Positions 1 to 6,249 of a stretch of DNA of 9,469 nt are shown piece after piece. The DNA comes from an uncultured Granulicatella sp. (GTDB lineage: Bacteria > Bacillota > Bacilli > Lactobacillales > Aerococcaceae): NCBI GenBank assembly GCA_900551535.1, contig URWJ01000047.1:1-9469 (forward strand). The letters are read 5' to 3'. The notes beneath the pieces were generated by a model, which saw nothing but the letters and a program-made list of their open reading frames with translations, was not told where the DNA came from and did no database searches. How positions within the stretch are numbered: position 1 is the stretch's first letter; each line of letters starts with the position of its first letter. The position numbers and the translations under genes were made by a program.

Positions 1-2
1 AC

Positions 3-680
3 AGCAATGTTCAAGTGAAGAACAGCAAACTGCCGATTATATTGCTGGCGCTGCTATACGGAACGGCATTATATGGTTTTGCATTTTCGATTATAGAAAA
101 TAATAGGTTGGGCGAATCGTCGATAGTTGTTGTATTTGCTTTATTTATAATGATTTTTGTTGTTATGATATTACAAATTCGAGGTGTTTTATCTGCTACA
201 AAGATAGAAGATATAGATTATTGCCTGAATACATACTTTCTATATAAGTATATAACGGCACCTTTTATATGTGGATGTGTAGGAATACTGTCCTATATTA
301 TTTTTGAGTGGATTTCAATGACGATTAAATCTGACAATCAATTGGCTACGTCAATTTTGATATTTTTATTTATTGCTTTTATTGTAGTAGTAGTACCATA
401 TATATTGGCATCATATGTTTTTATAGGATTGCCATGTACTGTAGCGGTGAATTGTATGCTGGATATTACAAGAAAAAAATATGGAATGAGTTTCTCGATG
501 AGGACGATACATTTTTTCCTGCAAATGATACCGATAGTAAATATTATAGACGTTTTGTATATAAGTATAAAATATTGGAAAAAAGGTATGGGGTTGGCTA
601 TTTTGACAGTTGTATACAGCTATATTACAATGGCCATATTAGCGTTTACATATTGGGTAATAAAGTCTTTAGGGTTGTAA
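3..680 (+). CDS. Polytopic membrane protein, unrecognised, probably 5'-truncated by the window edge
   Basis: I do not recognise a family. The frame is open from base 3. A GTG at 15 could start a 221-residue protein, but no ribosome binding site can be seen in the 14 bases before it, so the gene more likely begins outside the window. Counting from that GTG, hydrophobic stretches lie near residues 5-28, 36-57, 75-103, 110-142 and 192-215, suggesting five or six membrane spans. The loop after residue 150 is basic, which suggests a cytoplasmic side. There is no transporter signature or catalytic motif that I can name. The gene ends 4 nt before the next start, so the two are probably co-transcribed. 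Codon use is strongly AT-biased (ATA for Ile common), like the next two reading frames and unlike everything right of about 2245. The reading frame is secure; the function is unknown. Confidence 0.7.
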   Translation, partial: SNVQVKNSKLPIILLALLYGTALYGFAFSIIENNRLGESSIVVVFALFIMIFVVMILQIRGVLSATKIEDIDYCLNTYFLYKYITAPFICGCVGILSYIIFEWISMTIKSDNQLATSILIFLFIAFIVVVVPYILASYVFIGLPCTVAVNCMLDITRKKYGMSFSMRTIHFFLQMIPIVNIIDVLYISIKYWKKGMGLAILTVVYSYITMAILAFTYWVIKSLGL

Positions 681-684
681 TATT

Positions 685-1302
685 ATGGAAATGATTGAAA
701 TGATAAGAAAAGATGATGATTTGAATACATTACTGATGAGAGAGAGTGATATATGCTTTTATAAGCAAAATCAGGATATTGCAATGTCTGAAAACGGTGA
801 GGTATATTCAATGTCTGCAAAAGCGTTTGCAGTTGACGGAAGTGGTGGAGAGTTTGTAGTTTTAGAGGACGGCAGTGTAGGGCTTGTAAGCAGCGAGGGA
901 AGTGTCGGAAGAGTGGCGGACAGCATAAAAGAGCTTATGGAGTTTTTGCTTCATGCCGGAAATGTTTTTGACTTTACCTGTAAGTATATATATAAGAATG
1001 AGAGTATATTAAAGAAGTTTTGTAACGGATACTTATCTTATATAAGAGAAGACTATAAGAAAAAAGGTATGGACTTTGACAGTATAAGAAAAGGTATTGC
1101 AGACAGACTTGGTGTTACATTTACTCCTGAAAATTTGTATGAGTATGCAATGAAGTTTTATAAAGCTGCTGTCAGAGAGCCTTTATTTACATGTAAATTT
1201 AATTATGGAGAAGATGAGTATACCTGTGACGGCATACTTTGTGATATAGTAGGGGATTGGGAGCGCAAGCTTATGGGTATAAGAGATGAAGAAATAATAT
1301 AA
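685..1302 (+). CDS. Uncharacterised soluble protein, possibly SUKH/Imm-like (weak)
   Basis: A 205-residue protein with no signal peptide or membrane span. The start is the ATG at 685, with AGGG at 671-674 as a modest ribosome binding site; in-frame ATGs at 691 and 700 are alternatives. The N-terminal half has a segment around residues 47-95 with FAVDGSGGEF, then LEDGSVGLV, SEGSVGRVA and HAGNVFDF. Gly/Asp-rich turns between short strands of this kind recall SMI1/KNR4-like (SUKH) proteins, which are often immunity proteins of polymorphic toxins. That is a resemblance by eye only, not a family assignment. The C-terminal half (about 100-205) is probably helical, with several aromatic and Cys residues. 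It lies 4 nt after the membrane protein gene, and its stop overlaps the ribosome binding site of the ATPase gene, so the three look like one operon. Confidence 0.7.
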   Translation: MEMIEMIRKDDDLNTLLMRESDICFYKQNQDIAMSENGEVYSMSAKAFAVDGSGGEFVVLEDGSVGLVSSEGSVGRVADSIKELMEFLLHAGNVFDFTCKYIYKNESILKKFCNGYLSYIREDYKKKGMDFDSIRKGIADRLGVTFTPENLYEYAMKFYKAAVREPLFTCKFNYGEDEYTCDGILCDIVGDWERKLMGIRDEEII

Positions 1303-1313
1303 AGGAAAGATTT

Positions 1314-3161
1314 ATGGATAGTATGGATGAGAATAACCCCGTCTTGGTGGGACTCAGTGAAGCTGAAGTAGCGACAAGGGTTGAAAGAGGTGAGGTAAAT
1401 AAGGCCGATATCAAAACAGATAAGACCAAAAGAGAAATTGTGTTATCAAATGTATGCACATACTTCAACCTCATATTTTTGATTATTTCAATATTGCTGA
1501 TAGTGGTAGGATCTTTTAGAAATCTTACATTTCTTCCGATAATTATAGGAAACACTGTAATAGGAATAGTACAGGAGCTACGTGCGAAAAAGACACTTGA
1601 GAAGATGAGCCTTCTAAATGCTCCACATGCAGATGTAATAAGAGACGGTAAGCTTAAAAATATTTTATCACAAGAACTGGTAAAGGATGATATAGTTTTA
1701 TTGTCGGCAGGAAAACAAATCTGCGCGGATGCCACAGTTATAAGCGGAAGTATCCATGTGAATGAATCGTTACTCACAGGTGAGGTGGATGAGATAGAAA
1801 AGACTCCCGGCAGCACATTGATGTCCGGAAGTTTTGTAGTATCCGGAGAGTGCTATGCAAAGCTTGAGAGGGTAGGAGCGGATTCATATATCTCAAGGCT
1901 CAGTATAGAAGCGAAGTCTATGAGCGGCAAAGAGCAGTCGCAGATGATACGTCAGATAAATCTTATTGTAAAGGCTGTAGGTATTATCATAATACCTATC
2001 GCAATTATTTTGTTTTGGCAGAGCTTCTATGTAAATCATGATACCTTCAGTAAGAGTGTGACATCTACAGTGGCGGCGATTATAGGTATGATTCCTGAAG
2101 GACTGTATCTTTTGACTACGGTTGCGCTTGCAATAAGTACGATGAAGCTGGCAGGTAAGAAGGTGCTTTTACATGATATGAAGAGTATTGAGACTTTGGC
2201 AAGAGTTGATGTGCTCTGTGTTGATAAAACAGGTACGATTACAAACGGGACTCCTGTTGTCACAGATGTGGTCACTGCCGATTCTACCGATGCAGATGCC
2301 CTCATTCGCCTAGCTGCCAGCCTTGAAGTAGCGTCCGAACACCCTCTTGGCGAAGCGATTGTTGCCAAAGCCAAAGAACAAGGGGCTGCATTTGATGAAG
2401 TGACGAACTTCGAAGCCATTCCTGGTTTTGGGATTAAAGGCCACGTTGGTGAAACACTCGTCTTCCTTGGTAATGAAAAATGGATGCGTGAAAATGGTCT
2501 TGCCAATGTTGAGATGAACGACAAAGCCAATCATTTTGCCGAACAAGGAAAAACACCACTCTATATCGGCTATAACGATGCCGTGCAAGGCTTGATTGTT
2601 GTAGCGGATACTGTTAAAGAAAGCAGTGCGCGTGCCATCCAAACCCTACATGAAATGGGCATTCAAGTCGCTATGATGACAGGGGACCACGAACGAACTG
2701 CACAAGCGATTGCTTCCGAAGTGGGGATTGACCGCGTGTTTAGTGAAGTTTTACCGCAAGATAAGGCGAATTATGTCTCAAAATTACAAGAAGAAGGCTA
2801 TATTGTGGCGATGGTGGGGGATGGTATCAATGATGCCCCAGCTCTTGCACAAGCACAAGTCGGTATCGCAATCGGTACCGGAACAGACGTAGCCATCGAA
2901 TCTGCAGACGCCGTCTTAATGAAGAGCGACTTGATGGATGTACCAGCGATGTTAAAACTTAGCCGTGCAACCATCCGTAATATTAAAGAAAATCTATTTT
3001 GGGCATTTGCCTACAACGTTATCGGAATTCCATTTGCGATGGGAGTTCTTCACCTCTTTGGCGGACCACTCCTCAACCCAATGATTGCCGGAGCCGCAAT
3101 GAGCTTCAGTTCCGTATCCGTTGTCCTCAACGCCCTAAGATTAAAACGCTGGAAAGCATAA
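1314..3161 (+). CDS. Hybrid P-type ATPase: P2-like N-terminal half joined in frame to a CopA-like C-terminal half
   Basis: An open 615-residue frame starting at ATG 1314 behind AAAGGAAAG (1301-1309); ATG 1323 is an alternative start. Residues 1-303 are P2-like: two membrane spans at about 45-85, an actuator domain with the TGE dephosphorylation motif at 155-157, then two spans at about 218-280 with PEGL at 261-264. The phosphorylated Asp is D304 in DKTGT. From about residue 311 the protein is P1B copper-ATPase-like: the HP motif of the nucleotide-binding domain (SEHPLG, 341-346), the PGFG glycine motif (370-373), TGD at 456-458, GDGIND at 502-507, then only two C-terminal spans with YN (567-568) and MSFSS (596-600). 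The CPC copper motif normally found in the span before DKTGT is absent, because that span comes from the other parent. P2 enzymes normally have six spans after the P domain. Copper transport by this hybrid is therefore unlikely. Arg codons are AGA/AGG in 8 of 10 cases before the join and CGN in 8 of 9 after it. Probably a chimera of two source genes; the C-terminal part is best read as a 5'-truncated copA in operon with copZ. Confidence 0.75.
   Translation: MDSMDENNPVLVGLSEAEVATRVERGEVNKADIKTDKTKREIVLSNVCTYFNLIFLIISILLIVVGSFRNLTFLPIIIGNTVIGIVQELRAKKTLEKMSLLNAPHADVIRDGKLKNILSQELVKDDIVLLSAGKQICADATVISGSIHVNESLLTGEVDEIEKTPGSTLMSGSFVVSGECYAKLERVGADSYISRLSIEAKSMSGKEQSQMIRQINLIVKAVGIIIIPIAIILFWQSFYVNHDTFSKSVTSTVAAIIGMIPEGLYLLTTVALAISTMKLAGKKVLLHDMKSIETLARVDVLCVDKTGTITNGTPVVTDVVTADSTDADALIRLAASLEVASEHPLGEAIVAKAKEQGAAFDEVTNFEAIPGFGIKGHVGETLVFLGNEKWMRENGLANVEMNDKANHFAEQGKTPLYIGYNDAVQGLIVVADTVKESSARAIQTLHEMGIQVAMMTGDHERTAQAIASEVGIDRVFSEVLPQDKANYVSKLQEEGYIVAMVGDGINDAPALAQAQVGIAIGTGTDVAIESADAVLMKSDLMDVPAMLKLSRATIRNIKENLFWAFAYNVIGIPFAMGVLHLFGGPLLNPMIAGAAMSFSSVSVVLNALRLKRWKA
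2205..2245 (+). other. Chimera junction at the DKTGT codons
   Basis: Sequence identity, codon use and protein family all change within this short interval. Upstream, the peptide ETLARVDVLC is of the P2-like type and AT-biased. Downstream, NGTPVVTDV is typical of copper ATPases and the codon use is different. No ATA Ile codon occurs in the ATPase frame after this point, while ATA is common before it. The stretch the two parents would be expected to share is the roughly 20 bases encoding DKTGTIT (2223-2243), enough for a k-mer-based assembler or a template switch to join them. The exact breakpoint cannot be placed inside the shared segment. Confidence 0.8.
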
Positions 3162-3181
3162 CTATAAAGGAGAGATTTTTT

Positions 3182-3379
3182 ATGAAAAAAGAATACAATT
3201 TAGAAGGAATCAAATGCGCAGGATGTGCCAACACAGTGAAAGAACGTTTTTCAAACGTACCAGGCGTGACAAACGTTGAAGTCAGCTTAGAAAACAAAGT
3301 AGCCACAGTCGAAGGAGACGCAAGCGTCGACGCATTACAAGCATCTCTTGAAGGCACAAAATACAGCATCAAAAAATAA
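3182..3379 (+). CDS. copZ: Copper chaperone CopZ (HMA domain)
   Basis: A 65-residue protein made of a single heavy-metal-associated domain. It has the CxxC metal-binding pair at C12 and C15 in IKCAGC, followed by the expected helix (ANTVKERFSNVPGV), and fills the usual betaalphabetabetaalphabeta length of the family. The residue two before the first Cys is Ile-Lys rather than the more common Met-Thr, a tolerated variant. CopZ proteins carry Cu(I) in the cytosol and pass it to the CopA ATPase or to the CopY repressor. The start is ATG 3182 with AAAGGAGA at 3166-3173, only 20 nt after the ATPase stop, and a strong terminator follows, so it is the last gene of a cop operon. Its composition matches the right-hand genome. 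No copY-like repressor gene is in the window, as expected if the upstream part of this operon has been replaced. Confidence 0.9.
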   Translation: MKKEYNLEGIKCAGCANTVKERFSNVPGVTNVEVSLENKVATVEGDASVDALQASLEGTKYSIKK

Positions 3380-3387
3380 TCAACCCC

Positions 3388-3420
3388 AAAAAGGCCGAGC
3401 GATTTCGCTCGGCCTTTTTT
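3388..3420 (+). terminator. Rho-independent terminator of copZ
   Basis: A perfect 9-bp GC-rich stem (3393-3401 with 3406-3414) closes an ATTT loop and is followed by six T at 3415-3420. The A-tract at 3388-3392 extends the stem on the other strand, so it may also work in reverse. It starts 9 nt after the copZ stop. Confidence 0.95.
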
Positions 3421-3766
3421 CTATCTGTTATTCTTTTCCCGCAATCCATGGTTAGTAAAATTATAAAAATAGAGCGTTGCGAAAAACACTTAGTGTGGTT
3501 TCGAAGAACCTTGCGGATTCTATAGTAATAGTGATGGGAGTTTGCATTAAAATGAGGGAGAAAGACAGAAATGGCCAAAATAGAAGAAATTATTTTGGCC
3601 ATTTCGTTTTCTTTCCCCCACAAAGTTTTGAATAGGGACGAGCGAGTTACATGTAGCGAAGCTCGTTCCATTCAACCACTGTGCAAAGGGGACGTAGGAA
3701 TAAAATTCCGTACGTCCCCTTTGAGGCTTTAAAGGCGAGAGACTTTAGACTCGAGCCGGTGCCTCA
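3417..3766. repeat. Structured intergenic element, copy 1 (right arm missing)
   Basis: The first of two related non-coding copies. Its left block (3417 to about 3530) matches 3767 to about 3870 in order: CTATCT, CAATCCATGGTTAG (3442-3455), GCGTTGCGAAAAA (3474-3486), then CACTTAG and GATTCTATA. Copy 1 has an extra 22 or so nt between the last two, carrying a small GGTT/AACC hairpin. Further right are long hairpins in series: 3556-3618 (perfect 12-bp core 3571-3582 with 3591-3602), 3619-3683 (9-bp core 3635-3643 with 3661-3669, plus TTGAAT/ATTCAA), 3685-3722 (12-bp stem AAAGGGGACGTA with an inner GGAAT/ATTCC pair) and 3723-3765 (GAGGC/GCCTC). The last two have counterparts in copy 2 with different stem bases but the same order. 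No coding potential is evident and no function is known to me. Confidence 0.7.
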
Positions 3767-4018
3767 TCTTTCTATCTCTTACCCTTTTTCTACAATCCAT
3801 GGTTAGAAGAAGTAAATAAAGTAAAGCGTTGCGAAAAAACACCTAGGATTCTATACGAGTAGTAGTCGCGAGTGTACTCGATGCGAATTACAGACTCAGG
3901 AAATGAAATTTCCTAGAGTCTGTTTGAGGCTCGAGAGGTCTGAGACCTTGGCTCAGACCGGTACAGCCATTACTACTCGTATGAGAAAATCCTAGGTGTT
4001 TAAGAGCAACGCTCTTAA
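3767..4018. repeat. Structured intergenic element, copy 2 (complete, cloverleaf-like)
   Basis: This copy begins with the same left block as copy 1 and is closed by long inverted arms. 3825-3832 pairs with 4006-4013 (8 bp), 3838-3850 pairs perfectly with 3988-4000 (13 bp), and 3853-3864 pairs perfectly with 3971-3982 (12 bp). Inside the arms are three hairpins: a small one at 3867-3885 (CGAGT/ACTCG), 3891-3922 (CAGACTC/GAGTCTG with inner GGAAAT/ATTTCC) and 3937-3959 (GGTCTGAG/CTCAGACC, 8 bp). The motif TTTGAGGCT before the third hairpin and CCGGT after it also occur in copy 1. It lies between the 3' ends of copZ and lacD, so it is not a leader of either gene. A mobile MITE-like repeat or a structured RNA are both possible. 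Confidence 0.7.
4000..4018. terminator. Hairpin downstream of lacD, possible weak terminator
   Basis: A perfect 8-bp inverted repeat TTAAGAGC/GCTCTTAA with a 3-nt loop lies 14 nt beyond the lacD stop. On the lacD strand no U-tract follows; on the plus strand a T-rich but interrupted run follows. It uses the same bases (4006-4013) that pair with 3825-3832 in the long arms of copy 2, so the two structures exclude each other. No better terminator for the lacD operon is visible. Confidence 0.4.
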
Positions 4019-4032
4019 CTATTTATTGTTTA

Positions 4033-5037
4033 TTATTTTACTTCAACACGTTCTAACCATGGAGTTGCAGTTTCACCTAAAACAACGTTAAGGTCCTCGA
4101 TATTCTTACGTCCTTGGTTTGCCAACCACGCACGACCAGCTTCTTCCCCTTCAGTCGCAAATACAGCTACAGCATCTTTCCATGTTGCACGACCACATAA
4201 CACACCATTGAAAGTAGAACCAGCTTCTTTTGCAAAGCGTAGAGTTTCTTGGAATAATTCAGCAGAAACACCAGCACTTAAGAAGATGAATGGTAGGTCA
4301 GTGATTTCAGATTGTTCTTTGAATAAACGTAATGCTTCTTCGCGAGTGTAAACAGGTTCAACGCCTTCTTTAGTGAAGCCTTCTACGAAGTTCATGTTTA
4401 CTGGAACTTCCACTTTTAATACGTCAACGTTGTAACGTGGGTCAGAGAAGACTTTCATTGCGTCGTTTACTTTATGAGGTTTTACTTTAGCGTAAGCAGC
4501 TGATTTCACATCGTCGTCACTTGCTTCGTAAGAAACGATTTCTAAGAAGAATGGAATATCTTCTGCCACACATTCGCTACCAACACGTTCTACCCATGCA
4601 TGTTTGATGTCGTTGATTGCTGGATCTTCGTCAATATCATAGTATAAAAGAACTTTAACAGCATCAGCGCCTAATTCTTTAATACGTTTTGCAGACCAGA
4701 TTGGAAGTAAGTCTGGTAAGCGGCCGATTTCAGTTGCGTCGTAACCAGTTTTTTCGTAAGAGATTAAAAGTCCGCAGTCTTCGTGGCGTAATTTTGCAGC
4801 TGGAAGACCATATTCTGGGTCTAAAAGAATTGAAGAAGAGTATTTTGTTAATTCTTCAGAAATTAATTCTTTGAAGCGGATGATGCCTTCGTCACCTTTT
4901 ACATTTGGGTTTCCTGCAGCAATCATTTTTTTCAATGAACCACGTTGGTCAATCGCTAAAGCACCGATGACATGGTTTTTGTTTGAAAGTTTTACTAAGT
5001 GATCATATTTTCCTTTTGTTAATACTAATTTTGACAT
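4033..5037 (-). CDS. lacD: Tagatose-1,6-bisphosphate aldolase (class I, LacD family)
   Basis: A 334-residue cytosolic enzyme, slightly longer than the usual 325-327 of LacD, and similar along its whole length. It cleaves tagatose-1,6-bisphosphate to dihydroxyacetone phosphate and glyceraldehyde-3-phosphate; LacD enzymes often also accept fructose-1,6-bisphosphate. The Schiff-base lysine is expected at K208 in DVLKVEVP. Other family marks are AIDQRGSLKKM near the N-terminus (28-38), K128 in DAVKVLLYY, E166 in FFLEIVSY, and GVLCGRATWKD (278-288). The ATG at 5037 has a good ribosome binding site, AAAGGAG, 7 nt upstream. It is the last gene of the operon, 30 nt after the deacetylase gene. With no lacA/lacB/lacC nearby and an AgaS partner instead, its substrate here probably comes from an amino sugar rather than from lactose. 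Confidence 0.95.
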   Translation of the reverse strand: MSKLVLTKGKYDHLVKLSNKNHVIGALAIDQRGSLKKMIAAGNPNVKGDEGIIRFKELISEELTKYSSSILLDPEYGLPAAKLRHEDCGLLISYEKTGYDATEIGRLPDLLPIWSAKRIKELGADAVKVLLYYDIDEDPAINDIKHAWVERVGSECVAEDIPFFLEIVSYEASDDDVKSAAYAKVKPHKVNDAMKVFSDPRYNVDVLKVEVPVNMNFVEGFTKEGVEPVYTREEALRLFKEQSEITDLPFIFLSAGVSAELFQETLRFAKEAGSTFNGVLCGRATWKDAVAVFATEGEEAGRAWLANQGRKNIEDLNVVLGETATPWLERVEVK

Positions 5038-5067
5038 AATAACACTCCTTTAGTTGTTTTTATTTTA

Positions 5068-6222
5068 TTAAGCTTCGAAATAGGACTTACCGTCTAAGTA
5101 AGTCGCTTTGAGTTGTAAATCATCGTCTAATACGATGAAGTCCGCTGCGTACCCTGGGTCGATGCGTCCGCAAACGTCGTCGATACCGACTGATTTTGCA
5201 GGAACAAGGCTAGCCATTGTAATAGCTTCGTGTGGAGTCGCAATGCCCCATTTTACAACGTTTTGAACCCCTTGGATGAGTTCTAGGATGCTTCCTGCAA
5301 GGCTGCCGCCGTCTTTTAATCGAGCCGTACCGTCTTTTACGATAACAGGGAATTCTCCAAGCATCGATTCGCATTCGCCCATACCGCCAGCACGCATGCA
5401 GTCTGTAATAAGGGCTACATGGTCGTGACCGCAACATTTCATCACGATACTTGCGCTCACTGGGTGGACGTGGTGACCGTCGCAGATGAGTTCGTCGAAT
5501 ACGTTTGGCAATGTGAGAGCCGCGCCGACAACACCTGGTTCGCGGTGGTGTAAGCCGCGCATTCCGTTGTAAGTGTGAACGAAGATATTCGCACCGGCTT
5601 CAACGGCGTTTTTACAATCTTCGTAAGTGCCATCTGTATGTGCAAGAGCTACATAGATGTCTTTTGTTTTCGCGTGTTTGATGAAATCAACAGCACCCTC
5701 ACGTTCAGGAGCAATCGCGATTTTCTTCACCCAACCGCCAGCGCGTTCTTGCCATTCATCCAAGATTTCAGATTTAGGGTCGCCCATGTATTTAGGGTTT
5801 TGCGCGCCTTTGTATTTTTCGCTAAAGAATGGACCTTCTAGGAAAATCCCTCTGATTTTAGCGCCACCAAGTGTTGTGGCGTTATCGCCGACTGTTTGGC
5901 AGACATCCGCTAATAATTCGCGAGATGCGGTTAAGGTTGTTGGTAAATAAGAAGTAACTCCGCATGAAGGAAGTCCTTCTGAAATCGTACGAAGTGCTTC
6001 TACGTCGTTATCCATGACGTCAGCGCCTTTGAATCCGTGGATATGTGTATCTACAAGACCTGGGGCAATTTGATAGTTACCGTAGTCGATAATCGTAGCG
6101 CCACTTTCTGGTTTTTCAGTTTGAAAGGCTCCGAAAGTCCCATTGTCTAAGATCGGTAAGTAACCTGGGCCTTTCACTTCGTCTTCAAAATAAAATGCTT
6201 TGGCATAAATATAAGTTGTCAT
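5068..6222 (-). CDS. nagA: N-acetylhexosamine-6-phosphate deacetylase (NagA/AgaA family)
   Basis: A 384-residue amidohydrolase-superfamily enzyme of normal family length. It removes acetate from N-acetylglucosamine-6-P or N-acetylgalactosamine-6-P in the cytosol. Counting from the ATG, visible active-site marks are HIH (H60, H62) after GLVDT, the metal-binding Glu E129 in LEGPF, H195 in ALAHTDG, H216 in FVHTYNGM, the catalytic Asp D274 in LITDCMRAGG, and the C-terminal DPGYAADFIVLD segment typical of the family. The frame extends upstream to a TTG at 6240, but I chose ATG 6222, which has AAAAGAG (6237-6231) at proper spacing; the longer form would begin inside that site. It lies 27 nt after agaS. 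The sequence alone does not separate GlcNAc-6-P from GalNAc-6-P use. The AgaS and LacD neighbours favour the galactosamine (AgaA) role. Confidence 0.93.
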   Translation of the reverse strand: MTTYIYAKAFYFEDEVKGPGYLPILDNGTFGAFQTEKPESGATIIDYGNYQIAPGLVDTHIHGFKGADVMDNDVEALRTISEGLPSCGVTSYLPTTLTASRELLADVCQTVGDNATTLGGAKIRGIFLEGPFFSEKYKGAQNPKYMGDPKSEILDEWQERAGGWVKKIAIAPEREGAVDFIKHAKTKDIYVALAHTDGTYEDCKNAVEAGANIFVHTYNGMRGLHHREPGVVGAALTLPNVFDELICDGHHVHPVSASIVMKCCGHDHVALITDCMRAGGMGECESMLGEFPVIVKDGTARLKDGGSLAGSILELIQGVQNVVKWGIATPHEAITMASLVPAKSVGIDDVCGRIDPGYAADFIVLDDDLQLKATYLDGKSYFEA

Positions 6223-6249
6223 AGGATCATCTCTTTTCAATAAAGTTAT

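Noticed and set aside
434..694. 86-codon plus-strand frame within the first membrane protein gene
   Set aside because: It lies in another frame of a convincing membrane protein and is Tyr-rich because of TAT/TAC-rich DNA.
1271..1816. 181-codon reverse-strand open frame opposite the start of the ATPase gene
   Set aside because: It is a shadow of a well-supported coding frame, has low-complexity Ser/Ile/Leu content and no ribosome binding site.
2036..2642. Two overlapping reverse-strand open frames opposite the ATPase centre
   Set aside because: Both lie opposite conserved ATPase motifs and show no protein-like pattern of their own.
3369..3671. 100-codon reverse-strand open frame in the copZ-lacD gap
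   Set aside because: It runs through the copZ terminator and the hairpins of copy 1, which explain its sequence; no ribosome binding site.
3685..3765. T-box or riboswitch-like leader in the hairpin region
   Set aside because: The region lies between convergent 3' ends, so no gene is downstream on either strand, and no T-box sequence or known aptamer core is present.
3417..4018. CRISPR array
   Set aside because: Only two long, diverged copies with internal inverted repeats exist; no short regular repeats with unique spacers and no cas genes.
6223..6240. TTG start giving a 390-residue NagA
   Set aside because: The TTG precedes the purine-rich ribosome binding site of ATG 6222, and the extra six residues (MKRDDP) are not expected in the family.
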